From positions 23,287,501 to 23,351,500 of the forward strand of contig NC_081812.1 in NCBI RefSeq assembly GCF_030704535.1: DNA of 64,000 bases, written 5' to 3'. Position 1 is the first letter of the stretch. The number at the start of each line of letters is the position of its first letter. A program made the translations under genes and the position numbers. Origin of the DNA: Vitis vinifera (taxonomy: Eukaryota > Streptophyta > Magnoliopsida > Vitales > Vitaceae). Of the stretch, positions 1 through 12,095 are shown in pieces. The notes beneath the pieces are model-generated. The model searched no databases and was not told the DNA's origin. It saw nothing but the letters and a program-made list of their open reading frames with translations.

Positions 1-1883
1 AAAACACAAATATAACAGGTACAAAAAAAAATAAGAATCCTGTCTTTATGCATTATAGCTGCAACTAAGCAAAAAATCTACAACAAATGTTGGTCATAGA
101 ACGAAGCAAAAATGAAAGCTTACAACCATAATAATAGGCAATCAATGTTCTTAGTTTCCCTTCGCATTAAATAGAAATAAGCTACAAATAGGCACAAAAT
201 AACAAGTATAAACCAAAATATAAGGCTCTAAAAACAACTGGGTAAGAGTGGCATGTTTGTCTTGGTTTCATGGAGGGCAGCCACTCATAGAGAACACAAA
301 GTTGTAGCAGCTTTACTGACCCTGAGATATATCTTATATCTGCAAGGCTAGCGCAGATAATATGTTTCTATACATAATAGTGCAAGTGAGATAAAATAAA
401 CACTAACCAATGCCAGGTTCATTAGCCAACCCAACAAAGCTTTCACATCAAAAAACCCTCTGCCAGGCTGGATATTTAGAAACAAATGACCATAATCATC
501 CAAATGTGTGCCCACACAAGTTTAGAGCCTGCCATTTTGTTTCATATCCCAAGTGCTAGCTTGCCTCAGGTAGATGTCTTGTCTCACAAATTTCTTCTAT
601 CCCATCTACATGTCTTTTGCCTTGAACCTATAGCATTCCAGAAACCTAGATCTCCATGCTGGACACTCTTCTGACAAAAGTAATAATCAGTTCTTGGCTT
701 TACTTCCCTTGATATACAGGTGGACCTTGCCACAGTAACATCTACCCTTTCTTCCCTCAACTTTCGTCATCAGCCTTCCATTAGGTGATATATGAGATTA
801 TAAATGATGAGATTCCAACATTGATTCATATACTCACAATATTAGGCCCAAATAAACTTCCATACTCCCTATATATTTTACTGGGAACTCTGTTAATTAG
901 CAACAATAATTAATTTTGAAACACTACTTATGTTTCCACTAGGAAAAAAAAAAATCCACACGAGTGCATTAGACACTCGTTAGCAGACCAATTCTTAATT
1001 GGCAGTTGCTCCACTTCCATAACATCTCCAGAACTAATCTCATCAAAAGAGACACCCGCCAAGCATTCCATTTTTCCAATTATTATTTTACATCACTTTG
1101 TCAAATCAAAATTCTACTTCAGATTCAAAATCTTCAGGCACTGATCTTAAGAAATAATGATCTTGAATGTGCCTCTCACATCAGATATAGCCAGATCAGC
1201 AATGAAGAAGATTTTCATAAACCCTTATCCCCTATATGGTTGAAAAAGAACTGATGAAACAAAAAAGGAAAGAAAAACATCCAGTTCATCATTTTTAACC
1301 GTTTGGGTCCCTAAAAAATTAAATCCACGACTTAGATTAGCCAAACAATCTATAAACCTTAATTGAATTCATAAAAAATATGAATCAATTTTTTTGTATC
1401 TTTTCTTTTCAACAACTTCTCAACAGTGAAAAAGAACACTAACAACATATTTACTAATTAAACAGATTTCTTGATACCGAAAACATGCCTTAACATCAAG
1501 ATTATCTCACTCTTACAGTCAATCACAGATGACGGATCAAATCACTTCCATTACAAACATAAAACTCCAGAGACAGCACACAAATTAAATCAGAACCCAT
1601 ACACAAAAATTAGAGAGATCAAGCAACCGAAACGCCCCATCATACGTCAAAATTCAAATCAATGCTTAGATCAAAGCTGAAATTACCAAAAACAACCAAA
1701 ACCCATCAAAATTAAACCAAGATCGAGTGAACCTGATCACGAAATATTCCTCGAACCAGAAAACAGGAAGAAAGACACCAGAACAACAGATCAAATTACG
1801 AATTCAGAAACGAGAGATCCACGAATTAACAACGGACGATCGAAATAGAGTGACCGATAATCATCGGATGAGAATGAACCTAC
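1..1883 (-). other. Probable first intron of a minus-strand gene running off the left edge
   Basis: On the minus strand a leader exon ends at 1884 and is followed by CAG|GTAGGT, a strong donor. The bases from 1883 down to the window edge are therefore best read as intron or later parts of the same transcript. I found no minus-strand open frame of useful length and recognised no protein motif here. The short plus-strand frames in the stretch look like chance frames. The identity of the gene is unknown. Confidence 0.4.
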
Positions 1884-2130
1884 CTGATCTGCTTGTGATG
1901 ATGGTGGTGTGAGTTTAGAGAGAGAGCGAGAGATGATGAAAAACAGGCATGGAGATGAATATAGGTTGCAGAGCTGTCAATATAGAGAGAAGAGAGAGAA
2001 GAAAGACTCGAAAAAAAAAAGTGAATAATTGCTATGTTGTTTCTCGCTCTAGCTTTTTAGGCTTTTGAGATTTCAGATTTCAGGGACTGGAGAGAGAAAA
2101 TCGTGTATAATGAAAAGAAAATGGGGGAGA
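1884..2130 (-). other. 5' leader exon of an unidentified minus-strand gene
   Basis: Read on the minus strand this stretch is CT-rich (repeated CTCTCTC), as plant 5' leaders often are, and it ends in a good splice donor at 1884/1883. A TATTTAA-like box lies at 2165-2172, about the right distance upstream for a start near 2130. The leader holds a possible upstream ORF from 1950 to 1915 (11 codons plus stop, MPVFHHLSLSL). No coding exon of the gene is visible, so the product cannot be named. The 5' boundary is approximate. Confidence 0.45.
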
Positions 2131-2172
2131 GAAATGGATTTGGGGAGACGTGGGCAAAACGACGTTAAATAA

Positions 2173-4080
2173 GGGCGAACGTTGAGATTTGGATTTTTTC
2201 TTTATCTTTTTCGGAAAGCTACAAAATTAATTGTATTGCCTATACAAAATCCCCTCGGAGTCTGTTTGTTTCGCCAGAAAGTGTGTGTAAACCATCTAGC
2301 AAAACATAAGTGGAGTCTGATAAAGCCTCGTTTGGAATACTTCATTTTTTATTGTTTCAACTCAAAATTAAATTAAAATTAAGTCACTATTTTAATACAA
2401 TTATAATTTAATAAACGTGCAACCAAAAAACATATACTTTAGAGAAAAAGAAAACCTATTTTTAGATATGTTTTTATTTCTAAAATATCCCAACATTTGG
2501 GGTCAAATGAAGGATATGATTTTATTTTTTAAAAACAAAACATACTTCTAACATAAGTTATCAAAGGATGAAAACTTGCTAAGAATGCTTTCAAAAATGG
2601 TCCTTAATTATTTTTTTTAAATAAAATTTTATTTATAAATTCAATAATAATTTTTTAAACTTATTTTTTTATGAAATTACTATATCATATAAAAATTATT
2701 TATATTTTCAATTGTTTTTCAAAATATTTTAAAAAGTCTTAAAATGTATCACATATATTCTAAAATATATATTTTAAATAATAAATTTTAAAAAAATCAA
2801 TCAAAACATTATCAAAATTATTATTATTTTTTAATTAGAAAACTGATGTTTAATATTCAAAAATTGTTCATCAAAATTAATTTTTTTGAACCAGAAAATT
2901 TTGAGTAGATTCAGAGTGTTAGCTAAGTAAACTTTTTATAATAAGAGGGCTAGTTATAAACCCTTTATACCATCCCATGGGGTTAGTGAGGGAAAAACCC
3001 TAATTGATAGAAAAAACCTCACAACCCCTTAAAATTATCTTACACTTGAAAGAAGTAGAAAAATGAATAAAAACATTTGTTTTAAGCTATCTATCAATTT
3101 GGAAAATATTACTAACAAATACTCTAAAATTATCATTGAGATTAAAAAGGGAGTTTTTAACCTCTTAAAACCAATCCAAATAGACCAATACCACAACCAA
3201 CCATTTTTTGGCCCAAACAAACAAAGCCTTGTAAAAATCGAACTAATTGAAAGCTGGTTGATTAATACATCACAACGGCTTAAGATTGTGATGGGTGAGT
3301 GAGGTCCTGCCGGCCATATGGCTAAAATATTGACAGGGTTTTCAAAATAATTTTCAAAAAATAATTTTTAAACAAATTTTATAAATAAAATTATATTTGA
3401 TAATTTAAATATGAAAATCATTTTTATCAGTTTATTCTCTTACCGTAAATTTTCAAAGTATTTTTTTATTTTTAATTGGTTTTTAAAAACTATTTCCTAT
3501 TTTAAACAGATAATTACTTTTTAAATGGAGGATGAGCATTATTTTGTCACTAATTATAATTTATTTAAATAAATAAAATTAATTAATAATTTTCCAATTT
3601 TTGATAATATCCCATTTGAAATAACTTTTTTGGCTTCGATTTGAAAGTGAACAAAATCATATTTCAAAATAACAATTTTGACATATTATTAATAATTAAT
3701 TAAATATGAAACACTTCTTTTATAAGCTAAAAATTATTACAATAAAAGATAATGCTATCCTAACTTGAAAATAAATTCAACTTTAAAATAAAATGATATC
3801 AACATTATTGACAAAGTTTTTGAAAATATTTATAAAAAACATATTTTTAAAATAACTTTTTAATAATAAAATTTTGTCGAAAAAAACAAATATTAAAAAA
3901 AACACAATTTTCTCATTTTTATTCTCCATTAATATGCATTGTAACATAAATTTTCTAAAGTATTTTTTTTTTCCTTCCATTTTTTTAATAATAATAATAA
4001 TAATAAAAATAAAAAAATAAAAAGCAATCAAAAACAACTAAAACTTAATCTAAAAAACAATTTCTATATTAATTTTTTTT
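2173..4080. other. AT-rich intergenic DNA, no gene seen
   Basis: Very AT-rich DNA with no frame that looks coding. The stretch at about 3340-3490 resembles the stretch at about 7140-7380: both carry AATATGAAAA followed by TTTTATCA and TTTATT. They are probably old copies of one small transposon family. An (ATA)n run lies near 3990. Confidence 0.5.
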
Positions 4081-4400
4081 AAGGGTGTGCTAAATTTTGA
4101 AAATTTTTAAGGAAAAATTCATGGAAAAAAAATTTTAAAACGAAAAAGTTAAAAAATAAATTCAAAGCCTTTAAATTATTTTTATATGTTATTTTAAATT
4201 CATTTCATTTATTTTAAATATTTTCTATAAATATTAGATAATTTTAAAATATATAAATTTTAATTAATTGTAACTATATTGCACTTATTTTGTATTATAA
4301 TAATTCAAAAAAATCACAATTTTTTTTATTTCTTCTATTTTATTTTATTTTTTTACTTTTTTTTATTTTCTTGATATTTTTTATAAATCAAACATACCTT
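4081..4400. mobile_element. MITE-like element, family A copy 1
   Basis: The left end reads AAGGGTGTGCTAAATTTT and the reverse complement of the right end reads AAGGTATGTTTGATTT, imperfect terminal inverted repeats about 320 bp apart. The interior carries a block (TTCATTTCATTTATTTTAA, then TATAAATATTA and ATAATTTTAAAA) that recurs in the copies at 11682-11969 and 62670-62929. There is no coding capacity, so it is non-autonomous. Superfamily is not assigned and no target-site duplication was confirmed. Confidence 0.5.
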
Positions 4401-5207
4401 AAGTTGAATAAGGGAAAACCATTTTACAAAATGTTGGGCATAAAATTTATTGCGAGGAAAAAACTTTGGATTATGATAAAATATGGTATTATAAATTATA
4501 TAAATCAACAAAAATAAAGGAGTAAGGGTGGGTCCAACATCCATAAAGACCTGGTTGGCTAGGAACATGAATGCCACACACGAAAGGTCAATGAAGTTTT
4601 TTATGGTGGGGCAACCGGCAATGGGCCCTTCATTCCATGTCGTTTTTTAATTTCTTTACATCCAATGCAACATTGTCTTCGAGCACATTCTTTGACCATC
4701 CACACTACTTTTCATATGAATAAAAAATAAATTAATTAAATTAAAAATATATAGAAATGTACACGTTGGCATGCCATAAAAATATGGATACCATAATTTT
4801 GATTGTAGTCATGGAATGCCAGGTCTGTCCCAAATTCGGAAATTAAAGAGTTGTGATGACAGTCCAGCTCACATTAGGGCCGCCACATAGAATTATTTGC
4901 CTACTTTAACAATATTTAATATGTACTGTTTAGTATTATGAAAAGATTGTGTACTAAGAAGGCATGAGAATATTTTTATTGAAAACTAAACCTTAGGGCA
5001 TGTTTGGCAACATCATTGAAAACAATTTTTGTTAAAATTTAAGAATAAAATATTGTTTGAAAGAGAAATCATAAAACAACTTCTATTTAAGATTTTTTTT
5101 TTTTATCTATATTATCCCAGTTTAGCTTTTTTGGTTTTAGCTTCAATCAATAAAATAAAATAAAAAACTTAAAAAAAAAATAAATTGAACCAAACAGAAT
5201 CCAAACA

Positions 5208-5272
5208 AAATGTACCAACTTAGAATGGCTGTTAAGTTAGTACATTTTATGTACTAACTTACATAAAATGTA
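5208..5272. repeat. Chain of interleaved perfect palindromes
   Basis: Three overlapping inverted repeats share arms. AAAATGTACCAACTTA (5208-5223) pairs with 5233-5248 with one mismatch. AAGTTAGTACAT (5234-5245) pairs perfectly with 5249-5260 around a 3-base loop. TACATTTTATGTA (5241-5253) pairs perfectly with 5260-5272 around a 6-base loop. The hairpins are mutually exclusive because they share bases. The function is unknown; a transposon origin is possible. Confidence 0.6.
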
Positions 5273-5913
5273 AAAGTTTTCAAAATATTATTAATCTTTT
5301 TCGATCATTATTTATTTGACAGAATTTGTAAAATTGTTTTTAAAAAACAAATTTAATATAAAAAATTATATTCTATATAATATTTAATGTTAAATACATT
5401 TTATCCTATTTTACATGTTTTACCCTTACCTTCTCATACTCAAAACCCGGTATTTTACTCCCAAAACTTATTGCTCTATCCTTCAATTATGAATATTTAC
5501 TTTTAATGCATATTTACTTTCACAAAGATCCAAATGGAGACAGAAGCATTTATCTAAAATAAAGGGCATGGGTGACGGCTTTAATGCGATGGATTAAAAG
5601 TGGTACAAAATTAGATGGAGTCTTAAATTTTTTCTCCAAATTCCTAAATGAATTTGTCCTATCTGAAAATTTTTTCTACCTTATCCTATTGAGTCTTAAA
5701 TTTAACGACGACTTTAATGGGTGATTTAATTGAGTCTTATATTTTTCTTTATCGTACTAAAAAATTACATTAAAAGGTCACAGTAATAAAAAAATCTACC
5801 TTATCCTAATTCATCATACTGAAAAATCTCCTTAAAAAGTACTGATAATGAAAAATAATAAAATATATACCTAATCATATAATTCTTATTTGAAAATTTT
5901 ATGTTATTGATTT

Positions 5914-6350
5914 AGGGGATGTTTAATAAAACTTAATACTTATTACTTAATGACTTAAATTAATTTTAAGTTAAATTATGCTTAAATTGTTGATTTTAAA
6001 TTTATTATTTAATTTTTACTTTAAATATTAAGATTGTGTGATAAAATTAACTTAAAACTTATTATAAATCATTAAATTAACATATTTATCCTTATAAATT
6101 ATAATTATGAAAAAAAAACAAATAACAGTAAAAGTCATAAAACAACAAAGGAAATCGTATAAGTAATTAGATCAAATTAAATAAAAATGTAAAATGAAAA
6201 TGTTGACTTAAAAATAAGTTAATTATTTTTACTTATCAATTAAAATTGTTTTTAACTTCAAGTTACATCATTAAGTTACTCTATTAAATATAATCAATTT
6301 ATTTAATGATTTAAATTAAATTATTAAGCTAGTTTATCGAACATAGACTT
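5914..6350. mobile_element. MITE-like element, family C copy 1
   Basis: The left end TTAGGGGATGTTTAATAAA and the reverse complement of the right end TAAGTCTATGTTCGATAAA are terminal inverted repeats with a few mismatches, about 437 bp apart. The interior is rich in CTTAATGACTTAA-type words and has no coding frame. A related sequence lies in an NTAQ1 intron from 14382. The ends look hAT-like, but no clear 8 bp target duplication was seen, so the superfamily is a guess. Confidence 0.5.
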
Positions 6351-7379
6351 AGTATCATACTAAACCTTTGATCAATGTACTAAAATATATGGTAAATACA
6401 AAATTTAAAATAATGGTATAAACATATGAGATCGGAGTATAAATAAATTATATTTAAATATAAAGAAAAATGATTATATTGCAAAGTAATGGATCTAGGT
6501 GAAATAAACGCATGACAATATATTTTTTGATGTAGAAAAAAACCATTGAACATCGTAATTTATATTTTGTGTGTTATAATAATTGTTCATTTTTTGATAT
6601 TTACGTTCCAATTCTATTTATTCCCAAATCAAGTCTCCGGTTTAGCATTTTGATTTAGTAGTCTAGAGTTTAAATTAAAAGTTAGATATGGCATCAAAGG
6701 CAAGCCCTAAAATTTTCCTTAATCATATTACATGTCATTTTCAATGGTTTGTCACTAATGTAGCAAATTAAATTGATTGAATCTATGTACAAAAATGAGC
6801 CCAATATTTTTGTAGGGATGGAGACCGAAGAAAATAAACATATAAAGACAAACAGAAGAAAGGGTGGCTTTTCCTTTTAACCATTTTTTCATGCAGTTTG
6901 GCAGCTTTTAAGGCTCAAGGTGAACGTATCATGCGGAATGTGGTATTATATCAGCATTTTGCTCTGCTCCGATCGTGTCTGTGGCCCACTTCCATATCTT
7001 CCCCCATGTGTGATTCTTATGTAGAACGATAGATTTTGGTTACCAGCCACTTGTACTAGGCCCCACTAAAAAGGATATTTACATATAAAATAAAATAATA
7101 ATAAAAACACTAAAATCAAGGGTACTGGAGACAGCTATTAAGAAAACATTTTTTAAAAGTAATTTTACAAATCATATATAAGCATTTATCTATAATACAA
7201 TGTTCTAAATTAAAATACTGCATGAAAAAACACCTGAAAATTACCTTGAAAATTTTACAACATTTAAAAATACATTTATTCAAAATAGTTTTCAGTTGTT
7301 TTCTAAAACAAAATTTTATTTAAAAACTCTAATATGAAAAATAGTTTTATCAATTTATTTTCCATAAAGATATTTTACC

Positions 7380-7399
7380 TATATATATATATATATATA
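7380..7399. repeat. (TA)n microsatellite
   Basis: Ten uninterrupted TA units in AT-rich intergenic DNA. Confidence 0.9.
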
Positions 7400-7485
7400 A
7401 TTAAAAATTTATATATTTTAAAATTATTTAATGCTTACATAAAAAAATAAAAAAGGTAAAATGAATCTCAAGGTCAAAATGATTT

Positions 7486-7487
7486 AC

Positions 7488-7545
<58 letters not shown>

Positions 7546-7546
7546 T
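7486..7546. repeat. (ATT)n microsatellite
   Basis: About 20 uninterrupted ATT units. A run this long is likely to vary in length between individuals. Confidence 0.95.
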
Positions 7547-7896
7547 CTATATTTTATTTTAGGAACCAGACTTAGTTTTAGAATATATATGCTTTAGGAA
7601 AAGTGATAAAGAAATAAAAAATATATTTAAGAAAATAATTTTGTTTTTAAATAGTGTGAAAAAGGTGAAAGAAATATTTCAATAATATAATTTTTTTTAC
7701 TATTTTTTTAAATAATAATTTAATATGTGTTTAGATATGTTTTATATTTTAAAAAACAAAACTAGTAATAATTCTTTAAAAAAAAATTGCATTAAAACAA
7801 TGATGGTTTTAGAAGTTAATTAAAATTTTTTTAAGGTATTAAAAAAATTTGTACAATCTAAATTTAAAAAATTTGAAAATAAATTTAAATTAAATT

Positions 7897-8086
7897 AATT
7901 AAGGTGGTATTTATTTATTTTTGATTAAATGTAAAAAATCAAATAATTTATTCATATCTACTAATATAATAAAATGAATTTATTATTAATAGATTCAATT
8001 TAATTATTTTAATTAATATCATGTATTATTTTTATTTGAATATAAAAAAATTAAATATTTAACTAAAAAACAAATATCCCATTAAT
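7897..8086. mobile_element. MITE-like element, family B copy 1
   Basis: The left end ATTAAGGTGGTATTTATTT and the reverse complement of the right end ATTAATGGGATATTTGTTT are imperfect terminal inverted repeats of a 190 bp AT-rich element without coding capacity. The ends resemble those of the element at 11260-11521. Confidence 0.45.
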
Positions 8087-9391
8087 CCATAAGTTTTCAA
8101 CTCGGGTTTTATACTTAATTTTTAATTGTAATCTTTCCGTAAAAAACCAAACTATGAAAAGTTTTGAAACTTTCCCCGGGGAAGCACGCATACGTGACTT
8201 CCTAAGTTTTGATTTAAAAAAGTGAGAAACATTTAATTAAAAAAATGTCATTTATCAGAGCCACTTTGTATTAAGTGTAAGTTTAGTGGTCGCATCAACG
8301 TGATTTTATCAGACTTCCAGCTGTGCACGTGTCATCCATCAACAGGCCCAAAAAAAATCAGACAAAGGACGCTTTGGGCGGTCGCAAAAATAGAGACGCA
8401 ATAATACACCAGACCGAAAACGACCTCGACCACATCCCTTTTTCATTTTTTATTATTTATTTTTCTAAATTCCCCGCACATAAATTTTGATTTTGAAGAT
8501 TATTACCTTGGACGAGGTTTTGACCAATGAAATAATACTTAGGCAATAATTAATAATTTATAAATTAATTCCGTATTGATGACTAAAAAAATTTAAAGTT
8601 CGTCTGAAAAGCTAGAGGTCCCCATTGACCGGAACCGGCCAATAAAAAGATACAAATATTTTCTACTTTTTGAATTGCAGGCTTTACAAAATCATTTATA
8701 TATACTTTTTTTTTTTTTTTTACTATTTGGAAATTGAATGTCAAGTACCAACAACTAGGCTCGATTGAACTTAAAGATTGGTTGTTGGTGTTCAGAGATG
8801 CCCAACGGTCACACCCACCTTTATAAATATACTCCCTCGGGTGATAATTAATATCAGCCGTCGATTGAGTTGACCATCTTTCCATCGGGATTTAAGATGG
8901 GTAAATCCAGTATTTGTATTATGGTTGTTTATATGGGCCAGAGGTCTCTTGGCCCAATATTCACGGCTAGAATGTCGCAGAGTGGGCCCCTTATGAAGGC
9001 CCGTTCGACTTTTTGGGCTAGTTTGGCTGGCCTCGTCATGCTTTTATTATGGATCTTGCTTCTTGATTTTAAGGTGCGATTTTGAGATGCTTTTTTATTT
9101 TCCATTTTTTCCTTCAAAATAAAAATTTGAGACTGCCAATCTGATCGTTGCATGTCTATTTTTAATCTTAAATATTTTATTTAATTAGAAATTTGAAAAT
9201 TGTTATAATTAATTTATCTTTAATAAAAATATTTTTAAAATATAGTTATCAAACCTAAGAATGGTTTTTACTTATACTCCTAATTGTTAAAGGCAAAAAT
9301 TAAATAATAAAAAAAAAAAAAATAGTGTTTTATGAATAGTAAATTCCGTCCTTTACTATGACTCAAAAGCAAGAAGGTGACTCATTGCCCA
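8087..9391. other. Intergenic DNA, no gene supported
   Basis: The stretch holds scattered GC-richer islands (around 8280-8420 and 8870-9080) with ACGTG-type words, but no frame resembles a known protein and no exon chain can be built. The overlapping short frames on both strands near 8583-9153 contradict one another and are treated as chance. Confidence 0.4.
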
Positions 9392-10150
9392 TGTGATAAA
9401 ATGAAGAAGAAGAAAGGAAATTTACCTCCTGCCATCTCCATACACGTGGAAGACATCAAAAGCATAAAGCCTTCTTGAAAGCCCAAAGCCTCTATTATAA
9501 ATAAGGCTCAAAGGCTTCCTTCCAAGGCAGAGGTCGGCAAGGGTTCAAGAGCTCAATAAGAGCTAGCTGCAAGAAAAAAATATTAGAGAGTTGCAAAAAA
9601 TTCTGAGAGTTCAAAAATTTTATTTTGTAATTTTCTTTGAGTTAGAGTCATTCCTCTGCTGTCAACAACCTGTAGTCAACAACTCTCTGTAATCAAGGTA
9701 TATTTCAATAAACAATATTTTCATATTCAAATATTTGTGTTATTATTAAATTTCTGCAATAAATTATACAGTATTAGACAATAATTATTTCAGTTTTTAT
9801 GCTTGGAGATAATTAGACATAATTAATTATTAAGTGCATGAACTGTTGTATGTCCTGAATGCAAATGGTATCAGAGCCATTTTCTGCTTGAGAATCGAGT
9901 GGTGTTACGAGTTGGAACAGTAACTAATCGCATATTTAGTCCTGACTTAGTTCGGATTGAATTTCCTGTGAATGGTTTGGTCATCCTGTGATAAGCGGTG
10001 TTTAAGGGTTTTACTAATTTCATATTTTTACCAACACTCGTCTCAACCTATTTTTAGAGTCATCTTTAAGCTTTCTCTTAACTTTTATACCACTTATTGG
10101 TGGCATCTCAATTCTTAGGTTTTATGCATTTGATTGAATTAGATTTTGAC
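9392..10150 (+). mobile_element. Truncated Ty1/copia-type retrotransposon: one LTR, primer-binding site and leader
   Basis: TGGTATCAGAGCC at 9866-9878 is the classic Copia primer-binding site, complementary to the 3' end of initiator methionine tRNA. It lies two bases after a CA at 9862-9863 that would end the 5' LTR. The upstream stretch has LTR features: a TATAAATA box at 9496-9503 and a TG near 9392 as a plausible start, giving an LTR of about 470 bp. Untranslated leader follows to about 10150. No gag-pol frame and no second LTR are present, so this is a deleted, non-autonomous relic. The start is approximate because no matching LTR is available for comparison. Confidence 0.7.
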
Positions 10151-11259
10151 TATCTCATTCTTGTATTATTGTTAGTAAAGCCAGAATTTTCTTTTCCCTT
10201 TTTTTTTTCAATTATTGAGTTACGCTGAAAAAATTTATACGTGTACATTTGGACACACCTCTAATTTTTTTATTTTTTAAAATAAAAAGTCATAACAATT
10301 TTTATGTAAGAAGTAAAAACTTTTTATACAATAAATATATATATATACTTAGTCGATATCTTTAAAAATCAATTTTTGAAAATTTTAAAGTTATAGTCAA
10401 TGAAAAATTGTTAATGACTTAATTTTAAAGTTTTTTAAAATTATTAGTGTTTTGATATAACTCTTTAAGAATTATTGTATTTTATTTAAAATTTACTTTT
10501 TTTATTTTTTAAATAAAAAAATTCACACATAAACGAAATTTAAATTATTTATTTTATTTAAAGGTAGTGATTACTTCTCACCCATTAGTATGCAGCTCAT
10601 GAATCAAATATGACGAAGAACAATCTACAAATCACTCAAAATCGATACTCACAACCAATAAAAATTGATGTGTTTTTTTCTTTCATTTACATGATTATAA
10701 ATATAGAAAATGGTTTATCTACGATATTGAATAGTACTTTTGCGTTATTGGTAAAAAATAAAGACATTATTGATAAAGTGATCCCAACAATCTTTTCCCT
10801 CGTGCTTTGGTTCTCTTTGTTTATATACTTGTTTGACGGCTTAAATCTTATCATATATATTCAACGGTTTAAAGCCTTTGTCCCGTGAATATTGTTATAG
10901 TACCTCACCATTTTCCTGTGGAAAAAGGTTCGGATGGGGCAAAGAGAGGGCAGGGACAAGTCGAGGCGAGTTGGTCATTCACAAATCATAACAAAAAAGG
11001 GGTTGTCTGATTCCTGGGAAAAAGGCAAGGGAAAGCAACAAAAGGGCCCAAATCAAAGGCCTCATAGCATCATCTGGGCCCCAGCATCACTTATATTTTT
11101 CACTCGATTAACAATATGGGATTGCCTTTCTGCCCTTATCGCTAGGCAACTTACAATCTCCTCGTGCAAACAATACCCATATGCTATCTCGTGGGCAGTA
11201 TTAGAAAAAAAAAAATAAAAAAAAATGGTAAGAACAAATCGAAATAAAAAAGTACAAAA
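10151..11259. other. Intergenic DNA, no gene supported
   Basis: AT-rich DNA plus a more balanced stretch at about 10590-11210. Two plus-strand frames of just over 90 codons occur here, but their products lack recognisable motifs and no splice chain or promoter supports them. Confidence 0.4.
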
Positions 11260-11521
11260 CTAAAGTGATATTTGTTTTGTTAACATAATGTTAAATATAA
11301 AATATCAAAATATTTGATTTTTTGTTAAATACTAAAAATAACAATTTTGAAACAATTAAAACACAATCTTAATTGACCTCACCTTATTAATACTTAATAC
11401 TTAATAGGAATAATTTTTTTTTTAAAAACCTTAATACTTTATACTATTAAGATGTTTCTTAAGAGTTAAGTTGAATTAAATTATATTTAGATTTAAATAA
11501 AAAAACCAAACACCACCTTAG
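11260..11521. mobile_element. MITE-like element, family B copy 2
   Basis: The left end CTAAAGTGATATTTGTTTTG and the reverse complement of the right end CTAAGGTGGTGTTTGGTTTT are terminal inverted repeats of about 20 bp with few mismatches, 262 bp apart. There is no coding capacity. The ends match the pattern of the 7897-8086 element. Confidence 0.6.
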
Positions 11522-11681
11522 CCAAAAAGAATTTGTGAACTCCTTGGGGACATTTTTAAATAGTACATTATAATCTAAAGCTTAAAAATATGAAGTAGAA
11601 AGGCCTTTCAAAAAGTATATTAAAATGATTTATTTTAAATTTTTTCTTTATTTTCTTTTTCTTACCTACCCAAAAACTTTC

Positions 11682-11969
11682 GGTTATATTTGGTTATCGG
11701 AAAATTTGAGGAAAAATGTAACGGAAATAAAATAGAAAGAAAAATAAAAAAGAAAAAAAAATAGAGTTAAAAATGATAAAAAAAATTTATTTGTTATTTC
11801 AAACTCATTTTTTATTTTAATTAATCAATATAAAATTAAATAATTTTTAAAAATATAAGTTTTTAGCTAATTTTAATCATATTTGATTTTTCTTATGATA
11901 TTTTATAGGGCAATTAAATATGAGAAAATCATTTTTTTTATTTCTTTTGTACTTTTTGGGACATAACCT
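11682..11969. mobile_element. MITE-like element, family A copy 2
   Basis: Starts GGTTATATTTGGTTA; the right end gives GGTTATGTCCCAAAA as reverse complement. The interior matches the block found in copies 1 and 3 (CAAACTCATTT, TTATTTTAATTAAT, TAAATAATTTTTAAAA). The ends are more decayed than in copy 3, so the boundaries are approximate. Confidence 0.4.
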
Positions 11970-12095
11970 TCAAGGAGTCAAATAGAATTCAGATTTGTAA
12001 ATCTATGAAAAAAGAGAAAAACAAAAACACACAATCCAATATATTAAAAAAAAAAAAAAAACATATTCAGAATTCACTAAAATATTTCGTCACTC

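Noticed and set aside
8583..9153. Overlapping frames of 71-100 codons on both strands
   Set aside because: They contradict one another, lack motifs, and sit in a repeat-rich intergenic zone.
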